Assembly (NCBI RefSeq): GCF_030463535.1
Contig: NC_132881.1
Coordinates: 3,261,526 to 3,325,525 of the forward strand
Source of the DNA: Salminus brasiliensis
Taxonomy: Eukaryota > Chordata > Actinopteri > Characiformes > Bryconidae
Length of the DNA: 64,000 nt
Direction: 5' to 3'
Part shown: positions 26,060-36,080 of the stretch, piece by piece
How the letters are laid out: the number at the start of each line of letters is the position of its first letter
Numbering within the stretch: position 1 is the first letter of the stretch
Notes under the pieces: generated by a model
Seen by the model: the letters and a program-made list of their open reading frames with translations, nothing else
Databases searched by the model: none
What the model was told of the DNA's origin: nothing
Position numbers and translations under genes: made by a program

Positions 26060-26790
26060 TGAGATTGTCAGGTCCTAGTTCTCATACTCCTCCTCTGGAT
26101 CCCTGGCAATACCAGGGCTCTGCCCACCAGCCCTTTTGGGAATGCATGCAGTCATGTCCCCTCTCGACTGTGGCTACAAAAGCTCTGTGCAGTCATGAAC
26201 TCTGTGTATCTTTCTAGGTCCAGAGGTTTTCATAGCCAGCTCAAGGATATTCCTTCAGTGCCACGTCGCTTGTGCTCTGTTTGGTCTTGGGCAAACCTGC
26301 TTGCATTGTCTCTGTTTGGTGTCTTGTTAGCTGTGCTGTTGGTACTTTGCCCTAATTCCCTGTTGGTCCCAGTCTCTTGTTTGCCCTTGTTGCCCTGCTT
26401 CTCTGGTTTTGCTATTTATCATTGTCTGGAGTTTTGTTTCTCCCTGTCAGTATCCGAAGCGTTGCTTCTCAGTTTTCCGTTATCCTCCCGTTTTTGTACA
26501 CCCAAGCCCTGCCTGTGGTTTTCAGTTCTCATCCTGCCCCTGTCCCCTTCACCCTAGGCTCAGCTGTTTGTCCTGCCCTGTTTTGTTTTAGTCCTGTTTG
26601 TCCATCGTATACCCAAGCTCCAGTCTCTTCCCAGTCCCAGATTTGTTGTTTTGTTACAGTCCAGTCTGAATGATCAAGTTTGTTTTGTTAGTTTTATCCC
26701 TTAGTGTGCTGCTACCTTGATATGTCCCATCTTGTTGGTATACCCCATCTTGTGTTACGCTGCCTTTGTTTATTAAAGTTTGTCTGTAGA
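26060..26790 (+). mobile_element. LTR-like element
   Basis: Arrangement resembles a fish retrotransposon LTR: a GC-balanced left part, a TACAAAAGCTCTG promoter-like box near 26176, a long pyrimidine-rich middle and a TATTAAAG poly(A)-type signal near 26771. Exact ends and a target duplication were not found. Frames of up to 120 codons inside it are not credible genes. Confidence 0.4.
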
Positions 26791-26949
26791 TGTAGTTAAC
26801 AAGTGAATGAAGTAAATTTGACTAATATTCGGACACTATTACTTGGACTAATTAATATTAGGAGTAATAATTGTACAAATTCTCGACAGTTAAATCTAGT
26901 AACTTGGACTAATGTACATTACTTTTATATTGCTTTATGTTATAAAGCC

Positions 26950-27575
26950 AAGTGAGGTTGGCTCAATGACAATATAGGGCCAGCCCAGATTCCTGAAACA
27001 ACACACATTGCTGAGAAATGATGAAACCAACAGCAGTGTGTCGTCTCGGATCGTCTTCCTCTGGAGATGGACTTGCTCTTAAAAAAGGAGATTCTGTAAC
27101 CACCGTCTTTAGTTGTAACAATGAAATATTTTATTTCAATCAAAAGAACAGTGTGGAGAGAGTCTGCCAATTCTGAGTGCCCCTCGGTCTCTCTCTCTCC
27201 GACTTAGGAATACCTTGAGTTTTTATACCCTACTTCATGTCATATTCTGTTGGATTGTTGCCATATATGGAATGTTTGCATTTCATCCATAAGGAACAGT
27301 CATTAGCCCCCACCATTACATACGTGGTCCACAGCCACATCTGGACCACGTTTAAATCAATGTCATGTTCACCCAAAGGGATGTCCAAATCTAAACAGCA
27401 TCTTATGTTTGTTCAATTCATGTATATTTGGTCAAGAAACGGGGCCCCCTTTCTTTTCTACATCTACCCTGTGTGGCTTACCATATCACTCCTCAACTCC
27501 ATACCATTCCTTCAGGCCTATGAACATCTGCATAGCCAATGAATATACTACAAGTGCAATCTAAACTCATTCACA
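26950..27575 (-). mobile_element. LTR-like element, opposite orientation
   Basis: On the minus strand there is a GTATAAAAAC box (near 27220), then a poly(A) signal AATAAAA about 90 bases further on (near 27130), the usual U3-R-U5 order. Edges are approximate and no target duplication was confirmed. No internal retroviral genes are present. Confidence 0.4.
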
Positions 27576-27664
27576 ATTACTTCAGATTACAGATTCCATA
27601 TTTCAAAACAGCAGAGGATTATGGGAAATACATTGTCGCTGTACAATAAAAAACATGCATCTCT

Positions 27665-27800
27665 GAAACGGCAACTTTACAGGAGAAGGCAGAAACCTTT
27701 CAAACTTTCAATGGAGGTCAATGTAAAAAAATTTCATCCAAGTTTTTAAGGTGCATTTCTTTTGGTCTGTTCAATCAGAAATAACCCTTTAAATAGGGCT
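27665..27800 (+). repeat. Dispersed repeat, copy 2 of 3
   Basis: The best preserved copy (AACTTTCAATGGAGGTCAAT). It lies just right of the LTR-like element. Confidence 0.55.
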
Positions 27801-28599
27801 AAGACACGTCAGTGTGCCAAAAGTGTTCTTCTATACTTCTATAACTATACTATATCTTCTATACTTATATACTTCTATAACTATACTTCTAAACTTCTAT
27901 AAACAAAGAATAGCCTCATTTGTTTCTAGTTACTGAGTAATACATCTTAGTGTTTTCAGTTTTATGTAAAATAGACTTTATTTGAGTTCTAACTAAATTA
28001 CCACTGGTCTAGTAACAGCTACAAAAGAGATTTCTTCTTGGGAGCATCCTAAGGTGAACTGCAAAAATATGGACATCGCACCCATTTAGCTTTTAAATAT
28101 CATGATTGGTTAGGCATTTCCAGACAGTAAATATCTAAGCATTCAAAGAGTTGGTATGACAGTCTCTTAGAAAATGCCTAAGCAACTTAAAATACTGTAG
28201 ACCGAATGGCCAGCTGGCATGAAGTCACAAAATGAAGTGAAGAAATAACACAATTTGGGGAGGAAGAACATGCCTGAAGCCCATCCTTCCTAATCTACTG
28301 TCCGATAAATGCCATCTCTACCTGCTTCACGTGTCTTGATTGACAAGTCTGTGCGACCCTCCACCACCCAGTCAACTCCATTTTAACCCAATCATCCATC
28401 ATTCCAGGCTCCCCATATCAGAGGGAAGACTAGCTTCCTATCACAAAGCAGAAGCCACCCAAACTCCACCCCTCCTCCTTATAGTCTTCTCCCAAATCAT
28501 CAAGTGGAAGACAGGGTCCGAGCTAGCAAAAGCTCTATTGAACTTGTCTTTAATACATAGAACAATGGTCTTGCATTAGGAGAGTGAAGGTTTTATGTG

Positions 28600-28823
28600 T
28601 GTTTTTACTGGGACCCAGTAAGGCTTCCCAAATGGGCCCCATTGTTACAACCCACCTTAATCTCACTTGGGTCCTGTCTAGGTCCCAAATGCAGTGTACA
28701 ACCCAAATTAGGCCCATGTTTAACCACTCCTGGTTCCATCACTGACCTGGTGGGCATCCATTTTTGTGTGACCAACGTGGAACTCTGGTTCCCAGTTGGG
28801 CTACCTACGTATACAGGTCCACA
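28600..28823. repeat. 224-base segment present in unit A only
   Basis: Replaced by six bases (35880-35885) in unit B. It reads like part of a dispersed fish repeat with recurring GGGACCCA / GGGCCC motifs, and the motif appears to continue into the shared sequence to the right. A deletion in unit B is therefore likelier than an insertion in A. It sits about 200 bases upstream of the gene 1 acceptor. Confidence 0.7.
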
Positions 28824-29018
28824 TGGACATGTTAGCTGGGGTGTCAGAACAGGGTGATCATCAAACTGTGCTAATCTTCGGCTCGCAGTTTCCCAACACT
28901 GACCTAGATCCTAATTAGCTATAAAAGCAAATGTGACAGAAGGAATATCATAATCACAACCATACACATTACAACCAACTTGTGGTGTTGTTTTTTTTTG
29001 TCTTCAGGTATCACCCTG

Positions 29019-30131
29019 ATGTCCTTTTGGAGAATGCAGCAGTTCTTGGTGATAATCACTAGCTGGCTCGGGGGATTTGGGACATGCCTGCTATTTTTCC
29101 AGTACACCTTGCCAGACTGTTTATTTCAAAGTGTTCCTTCTCATCTGACACCTCATTTCTACCCAAAGACCAACAGTTCCTCTCTCCAAGAGGTCTCTCA
29201 GCCAGAAAAACCCATCCTGCTGGTGTGGGCGTGGCCTGAAACCGACAATTTCAAATTTGACCCAATCGAGTGTAAAAACAGGTTTGGCATTGACAGCTGT
29301 AACCTGACGGACGACAGAAATCTGTACACCCTTTCAGATGCGGTTCTCATCTACCACAAGAGTATTAAAAATGACCTGTCGAGCCTTCCCCAGACTCCTC
29401 GTCCTTCCTTCCAGAGATGGATTTGGTTTAACCTCGAATCGCCAACTAACACCCGGAAAAAAGCTGGTCTGGAGAACCTCTTCAACCTGACGCTAACATA
29501 CAGACGGGATTCTGACATCTCTGTGCGATATGACCTGACTGTCAGAAAACGCAAATATGAGAATATTGTGATTCCCAAGAAGGACAAGCTGGTCTGCTGG
29601 TTTGTGTCAAACACCAACCCCGGTACCGGAGCTTGGGCCAGGATCAAGTACTACGAGGATCTCAGAAAACACATCAATGTGAGCATCTTTGGAAACATGG
29701 CTGGATCACGCTTGAAGGATGAAGACTACTACCCTACCATGGCCAGCTGTAAGTTCTACCTGTCCTTTGAGAATTCCATCCACAAGGACTACATCACTGA
29801 GAAGTTCAACGGCCCACTTGCAGTGGGGACCGTACCTATTGTGTTGGGGACCTCAAGAGAAAACTATGAACAGTTTGCACCAGGAGATTCATTCATTCAT
29901 GTAAACGACTTCCCCAGTGCAGAGCTCTTGGCTCAGCACCTTTTTCGTCTGGACAAGGATGACGAGGCCTACAGACACTACTTTGACTGGAGAAAACACA
30001 TCTCTACGATTCCTCATTATTCTGTTTGGAACGAGGAGTTTATATTGCCTATCTGTCAAGCCTGTGATTATATCGCAAGGCATAGAGAATATAAAGAAGT
30101 GCATGATCTTTTCAAGTGGTATTTCTCTTGA
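29019..30131 (+). CDS. fut9-like: Alpha-1,3-fucosyltransferase, FUT9-like (gene 1)
   Basis: Predicted 370-residue type II Golgi glycosyltransferase of family GT10. The family moves fucose from GDP-fucose onto GlcNAc of N-acetyllactosamine chains (Lewis x type). Visible parts: a short cytoplasmic tail, one membrane anchor at about residues 8-28, a stem to about 62, then the catalytic domain. The N-L-E-S-P segment (E140) aligns with the catalytic glutamate of FUT9. The donor-binding stretch around 247-262 (FYLSFENSIHKDYITEK) is intact. Six luminal cysteines match FUT9 (85, 94, 193, 244, 346, 349). N-glycosylation sequons are at N52, N95, N156 and N220. Length is close to human FUT9 (359). The start was chosen because a TTTTGTCTTCAG acceptor ends at 29007, only 11 bases upstream; an earlier in-frame ATG at 28980 lies inside the intron. 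Oddity: the FUT9 acceptor motif HHRD is changed to YHKS. The exact substrate is therefore uncertain; the family assignment is very secure. Confidence 0.96.
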   Translation: MSFWRMQQFLVIITSWLGGFGTCLLFFQYTLPDCLFQSVPSHLTPHFYPKTNSSSLQEVSQPEKPILLVWAWPETDNFKFDPIECKNRFGIDSCNLTDDRNLYTLSDAVLIYHKSIKNDLSSLPQTPRPSFQRWIWFNLESPTNTRKKAGLENLFNLTLTYRRDSDISVRYDLTVRKRKYENIVIPKKDKLVCWFVSNTNPGTGAWARIKYYEDLRKHINVSIFGNMAGSRLKDEDYYPTMASCKFYLSFENSIHKDYITEKFNGPLAVGTVPIVLGTSRENYEQFAPGDSFIHVNDFPSAELLAQHLFRLDKDDEAYRHYFDWRKHISTIPHYSVWNEEFILPICQACDYIARHREYKEVHDLFKWYFS

Positions 30132-30271
30132 TTATATTGATCTTACTGTTATACAGTGCAATAACCTCTGTTTGATGCACTTTTAAAACTTTTTAAAATT
30201 TAAGTTAAATTTCGTTATTGATTTTTATTGATTAACCACCTTACAAACTATTAATAAGCGGTTATAGAACA

Positions 30272-30277
30272 AATAAA
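30272..30277 (+). terminator. Poly(A) signal AATAAA, gene 1
   Basis: Canonical hexamer 141 bases after the stop codon, the first downstream of gene 1. It is kept at the same offset after gene 2. Confidence 0.5.
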
Positions 30278-32746
30278 AAGGCCAACATTGATCTGTCTCA
30301 TGGGAGACAATAGTCAGCTCATTCATCTCTTCAGTTAAAGCCCAGTTGCTTCCTTTTCTTTGTTTTGTTCTATATAAGGTATTCACTTTACTGTAAGATG
30401 AACACATAGTCCATGAAGAATATTTTCTCCAGTTGTCCTAAGTCACTTTCGTAAGGTGTAAATGAGATTGAACATTAATATAATTACATTAAATACATTA
30501 AAAAATAAAAGTTTTAATAATGTAAATGACTAATAATTAAATAATGAAAACCTCCACCAACAGATGGAGTTCCACCAGTTAAAATCTAATATTTATTGGC
30601 TTGTTGTAATGTGTACACAGCCAGTCTTAAAAAATATAAACGCCACAAAAAATGAGTCACCTTCTGATAGCAAGGTGGTAGTAGGCTCCTGCAGATGGCA
30701 ATGCACAAGGATGCACGGACTATAAACACTTTGGGGTGTGCAATGGTATTCATAGACTGAGCTAAGTAAGTGCAGTGCTGAAGGCCACAGTATAAAGGAA
30801 GTAGCTACATTTGCAGGTGTGTTCAAGTGTACGAAACTAACAGACAGGGACTGATGGCAGATCATGGCAGATGACTTATTTTCCACACATCCAACAAGAT
30901 AGTTACTGCACTCTTCTCAAAGTATGAGTCCAGTTGCACAACTCGCATGTATTTATAGCCCCATCATCCTTGTGCAACATCATCTGCACTGTGATTTATT
31001 TTTTTTGTCTGGGGAGTTTATTAAGTCAGTTATCCTTAAAATTGAAAGTTGATCACTTCAATTTTATCGTCATTATCAAGGTGGTAATACTCAATACTCG
31101 CTTTAGGGGACAGGACCAAGTGTAAGCTCAGTGACTTTAATTGACTTATAATTTTCTGCATTTTATAACTTCTTCATCTTTGTGGGCTTCTCTGTAGACC
31201 TTTATATATATATATAAAGATGGTGCTGGATGGGTTCAACTGAGGTCTAGAATGGATCCCAAGAACTTGTAAGCTTATCAAGTATTGAGTGCACTGAGGC
31301 CATCCTCCTACAACAAGTTTAAGTCTAGGCTGGAGGGTCATTGACATTTGTAAGAGCTGACAACAAGGGCTGAGGTTCTGTTCAATTTACTATGAAATAT
31401 CATCACCCTGGCTGCCCCAAGTGACACCTTTGAGGGTTCACTTTCTTCATTACAATGTAAGAAAACCACAAAGTTGCCAATGACCTGCAGGTATTCAAGG
31501 AGACAAGAAGCAGGACACAATCTCTGGCTTTAGGATACGTGAAACTGAACAGGTCATTTATATATCCTCAGTTGAGGCCTGGGCAATCGCAATGTAAGGA
31601 AATAAGAGTTCCCAGTCAGGTTACTGCTCTCATTTCATCCTTTGGGGCATCTTTCCTAGGGTTTGGTCAATCTACAAGGGTGATAGACTGAACTGTGGGC
31701 CTGATCTAATTGAAGCATTGAGCAGAGGTCCACCTACAGTCTTGAGATGTAGGCTTATCTGTCCGTTGCCTCATACCTGGAGAGCAGGACCAGGGGATAT
31801 TGCCTTGGAATATTGCCTTTGGGAAGTGGTCACATAATCTCCTAGCAAACATAATGCCATGGCAGTATTTAAAAGCTGGGTCAGGCCTGGGAAATTTTGT
31901 CAGGGATATTTTCATATAAGAAAGTGAGCCCAATAGGTCTATTAACACCTAGCATTTTCTGGTAGGTCAATATCGCATGCTTAATGCTTGGAGATTTCTC
32001 TTGAACTGCTGGTGTTGTAGACCACTTCAGTGTTGGAGCATCTGGTCTATCACCCAAGCCACTGGTTTTGCATGTCATCTGAGGAGACAGAAGTAGGAAA
32101 AAACTCCAGACTCTGCGCTCACATAACCGGTGACCCAGGGAGACAAGTGGTGTCAGGTCCTCCTTCTTAGCAGGGAGCCAGCAGACTCCGCCTTCCTTTG
32201 TTGCCATGAACACAGATTCAACACAGAGCTGCTTAAACCTGTTGCCATGCTAGTAATTGAAATAACACCTGCCATCATAGTCTGTTCCACAAGACTGGCT
32301 TGAAATGTTGAAATGTAAACAAATGGCTCAGTGGATGCATTTTAAACTAATTTTCAACTTAAACTTAACACTGGTGATTATGGGAAGAAAAAAAAAGACT
32401 TATATATTTATTTATTTTTATTTAAACAAAATAAATGCCAAAATGTTGTGGGGTTTTTTTGTTGCATTTTTTTTGTTCATGTTTTTTTGGAGATATGATG
32501 TTTGTGTTACACTTATATATCACTAAATAAAGGATTGCATTTATTGTATTTGTATACAGAAGTACCCATTAATAACTTTCTTATTCTGAACTTTCTAATT
32601 ATTATCAAAGACATGGATGAGTATTGGTGTAGAAGTACTTGACTGCAAAGGGTGGTCCGACATCCTATTAAACCCTAAGGATTAAAAATGGGATGTCACT
32701 CAAGTTCATATCCCAAGGCAAAAGCAAATACTTTTGGTAATATAGT

Positions 32747-32749
32747 GTA

Positions 32750-32816
<67 letters not shown>
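32747..32816. repeat. (GT)n(AT)n microsatellite, unit A
   Basis: Long AT run of nearly 60 bases. The homologous site in unit B is less than half as long. Confidence 0.95.
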
Positions 32817-32819
<3 letters not shown>

Positions 32820-33779
32820 ATTGTACATTGTAAAACTAGTGCTTAAAGTTAAATATTTTGATGCTAAAGGTTGTATGCTTAAGTGTTTAAATTGTTGCAT
32901 AAAAACCATTCAGAGTAATCACAGATAGCTACTTGTATCAACATATGTGTATCAACATATGAGTATTAAATAATTAAATAACTATCTATTCCCAACTATT
33001 ATAATAACGTTATCATATATTATTATAATATTATAATTAGGTTGTTATAACTATTTCATAATGCTTAAGTGGTTTGTTATTGGGGTAGGTTATTATAAAG
33101 TGTTAAGCTTGCTACACTGTAAAAGTCATAATGTTAGGTCAATTTAAAATGAAAAAGTAACCAAGAATTTTATTTACAGAATTTGAGTATCAACTTAATA
33201 TGTGCTGCCAACTAAACTGGGATGTAAGACCTAAAAATTTGAGTTAGGACAACTTTTGACTAAACTACATTAAGTTTGCTTAAAACATAAAATAAATACA
33301 ATTATGCAATTATTTATTTTTACATTTTTAGGCTGCTTGACTTTCCCTTTTTTTCTGTGTTTTTTAGAGTGTACATAGTGTATATATAGAATTATTTTAT
33401 GTTGTTTTTGATGAAAAAAATAGTAAGTGTGTAACTTTGGTTGGCATTAAAAATGCTCAGATATGCCTATTTAAATAACACATAGATACATCACATGTGT
33501 TGATCAGAAGACCAAACTGATCAAAGGTCATAGTACAATTTACAGGGCTGTTGAGTTTTTACAATAGGCTGGGTTGGGAATGGTGTCTATAGCTCAGAAT
33601 GTCTTCAAAATGAGATAGTCAAGAAGCATAATTGTTTACAGATGTGTAAAGAATTGAAATATGTGAAAATGTGAAAATATCTCTCAAAGTATCCCTAACT
33701 TCATTTATGTTAGAGGGATATATGCAGGGCGTTATAGGACAAACAATCCCCAAAGAAAACTATTCAGATAAATTAAATA

Positions 33780-34295
33780 AAGTATTGGGACACCTCTTTT
33801 ATTGCCATTTTTAAAATCAATGCTATTACAAAATAGCTTCTTCTGCTTATGTTAGAGTAGCAGTCTCTACTGTCCAGGGAAGAAGGCTTTTTACTAGATT
33901 TCAGAGGAAGAGGAGCGCTGCTGTGAGGATCTGAAGATTGCATTCAGCAACAAGAGTGTTGGGTGTTGGATGATGATCACCACCCCACATCATTCCCAAC
34001 TCCCAGGTTCATCCATAAAAGTACTGGATGGGAGCTCCACCATCCATCATTCCAGAGAACACAGTTCTTCCACGGCTCCACAGCTCAATGCTGGGGGGCT
34101 TTATACCCCTCTAGCCCCCGCCTGGCATTAGGCAGTATGGTGCCAATAGGTTAATGTTGATCTGCTCTAGGGAGTCCTATTCTATTGGCAGCACTTCTCT
34201 ACAGGGACTAAACAAACTGGGTGTGACTTAAAGCAGCTGAATGAGTTCTTTAGAAGGCATGTCCACAAACATTTGGACAAATGATGTATGTGCAA
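33780..34295. mobile_element. Non-autonomous DNA transposon, unit A
   Basis: A familiar fish MITE type: GTATTGGGACACCTCTTTTA at the left, a middle with CTGGGGGGCTTTATACCCCT, and GTCCACAAACATTTGGACA at the right. No protein is encoded. Confidence 0.55.
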
Positions 34296-34618
34296 TGTTC
34301 ACTAGAGGATCTGAGTAATCATTTAAATATATATATTAATTATTATTTAATTTTATTTTTTGTGTGTGGTGTAGTCATGGCAACAACTGGTTCCTTGTCA
34401 TTGTCAACAACATTGCCATTAAGCCGACTTCCCCTGTATGAGTTCTTTAGAAGGTGTGTCCACAAACATTTGGACAAATGATGTATGTGCAATGTTCACT
34501 AGAGGATTTGAGTAATAATAATAAAAATATATATATATTTTTTTAGTAGTCATGACAACAACTGGTTCCATTTACCACCATTCTTAAAAAAAATTGTCAT
34601 AAAGCCGACGTCCCCTGT
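34243..34618 (+). repeat. Two-copy tandem repeat at MITE end, unit A
   Basis: About 190-base units, each starting TTCTTTAGAAGG(C/T)(A/G)TGTCC and ending AAGCCGAC(T/G)TCCCCTGTAT. The second is more diverged in its right half. Confidence 0.8.
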
Positions 34619-34629
34619 ATTATTGACCA

Positions 34630-35540
34630 TATTTTATTAATGACATTAACCATTTCAGTTGAACTGTCCCTTTATGAATCTGAAACCAGGGGAAATTTGA
34701 GCCATCCCTTTGTAGACATTACAAAAGAAACTACCCAGCTGACTAGCAAAGCAAATTTTTTTCACCACATGGAGGTGTGTGAACATTATTATCTTAGATC
34801 ACATTTACAGTCCATGACATACACTTGCTTTTTAAATAGGGACAGTGCCACTACTAAGTACAAAGTACAAATATTCAAATGAGGGCAAGCTACACAATTC
34901 AGTATGCACATGCATTCTTAAATGTGCTCCTCCCCACTTTAGATTTCCTTGTTTCAACAGTAGTAATCCAATACCTTCCATACTTGAACCCCTGAGGTTT
35001 GGCGTCGACACCTGAGAGCAGTCTGAACAGTCAACCGTGTACAGCCTCAGTAGGTGGAGCCAGGTGTAACTGAATATGAGCCGAGTGTTTTTTTTTTTAC
35101 AGCTGATTCCTCTGGGCAGCTTTGCTTTGTACACTCCGTTCAGAGGGAATTCATGAGTAAAGGATTTAAGGTAGGTTTCTCTGAAAAACATTTTACAGCA
35201 GCTAAATGTACTTTGGCACCTTCTACGGTGGAACCTCTGTGAACCTCAAGGCTGTGTTTGACCAGAAAATATTTTATGGCTTCAGGATAGTTCGTTGTCG
35301 ATTGTCATCAAGGCACAGGTCAAGTTATCCTTTTACAAACACCTTCTTAACGTTGTTGAGGCAAATCATATGAAAAATTTTTGGACTTCTCAGAATCTGT
35401 TTAGAGTGTGTGTGTGTTGAGACTGTAGCACCAGGTAGGCAGACAGAAAATGTTGCCTTATTCATTTATCCACCTTATTTGAAGCTCTGATGTCTCAAAT
35501 TGAAATGCTCAAAGGATTTTCACTGCACTGTTAAAAAGTC
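34630..35540 (+). promoter_or_regulatory. Presumed promoter and leader region of gene 2
   Basis: About 0.9 kb present three times in the window (diverged at 19470-20280, identical at 41638-42548), each copy upstream of a FUT coding exon. Retention of recognisable sequence over the whole block, unlike the surrounding DNA, suggests a functional 5' region. No clear TATA box or CpG island was seen, so the transcription start cannot be placed. Confidence 0.35.
35103..35170 (+). other. Candidate 5' leader exon for gene 2
   Basis: A long T-run ending in ACAG (AG at 35101-35102) is followed by 68 bases and a GTAGGT donor at 35171. The block recurs in diverged form before gene 1 and identically before gene 3, which fits a retained noncoding exon. 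It has an ATG at 35153. Spliced to the gene 2 acceptor, this gives a ten-codon upstream ORF (stop included) whose TGA overlaps the main ATG (TGATG). Confidence 0.45.
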
Positions 35541-36080
35541 TGGAGCCCATCCTTCCTAATCTACGATAAATCCGATCTCTACCGATAAATGCCATCTCTA
35601 CCTGCTTCACGTGTCTTGATTGACAAGTCTGTGCGACCCTCCACCACCCAGTCAACTCCATTTTAACCCAATCATCCATCATTCCAGGCTCCCCATATCA
35701 GAGGGAAGACTAGCTTCCTATCACAAAGCAGAAGCCACCCAAACTCCACCCCTCCTCCTTATAGTCTTCTCCCAAATCATCAAGTGGAAGACAGGGTCCG
35801 AGCTAGCAAAAGCTCTATTGAACTTGTCTTTAATACATAGAACAATGGTCTTGCATTAGGAGAGTGAAGGTTTTATGTGGACATGTGGACATGTTAGCTG
35901 GGGTGTCAGAACAGGGTGATCATCAAACTGTGCTAATCTTCGGCTAGCAGTTTCCCAACACTGACCTAGATCCTAATTAGCTATAAAAGCAAATGTGACA
36001 GAAGGAATATCATAATCATAACCATACACATTACAACCAACTTGTGGTGTTGTTTTTTTTTGTCTTCAGGTATCACCCTG

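Larger units (their letters stand above)
28280..35545 (+). repeat. Tandem duplication unit A (contains gene 1)
   Basis: About 7.27 kb directly followed by unit B. It contains, in order, a short 5' flank, the acceptor and coding exon of gene 1, the 3' region, an AT microsatellite, a MITE, and the leader block that now serves gene 2. The left and right edges share the short microhomology AGCCCAT / GGAG, compatible with unequal crossing over or a replication-based duplication. Confidence 0.95.

Noticed and set aside
26195-26673. Overlapping plus-strand frames rich in Leu, Ser and Pro
   Set aside because: Pyrimidine-rich sequence of an LTR-like element gives open frames by composition.
28980-29018. 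In-frame ATG 13 codons before the chosen start of gene 1 (and at 36042 for gene 2)
   Set aside because: It lies before the T-rich splice acceptor (AG at 29006-29007), so it would be in the intron. The encoded residues look like a translated polypyrimidine tract.
29351-29647. 98-codon minus-strand frame, repeated at 36413
   Set aside because: Antisense shadow of the FUT coding exon.
32706-32909. Frame encoding a Tyr-Ile repeat protein
   Set aside because: Translation of the AT microsatellite.
34832-35191. 119-codon minus-strand frame, identical at 41840
   Set aside because: Its conservation only reflects the recent duplication; the older copy at 19.6-20.0 kb does not keep the frame.
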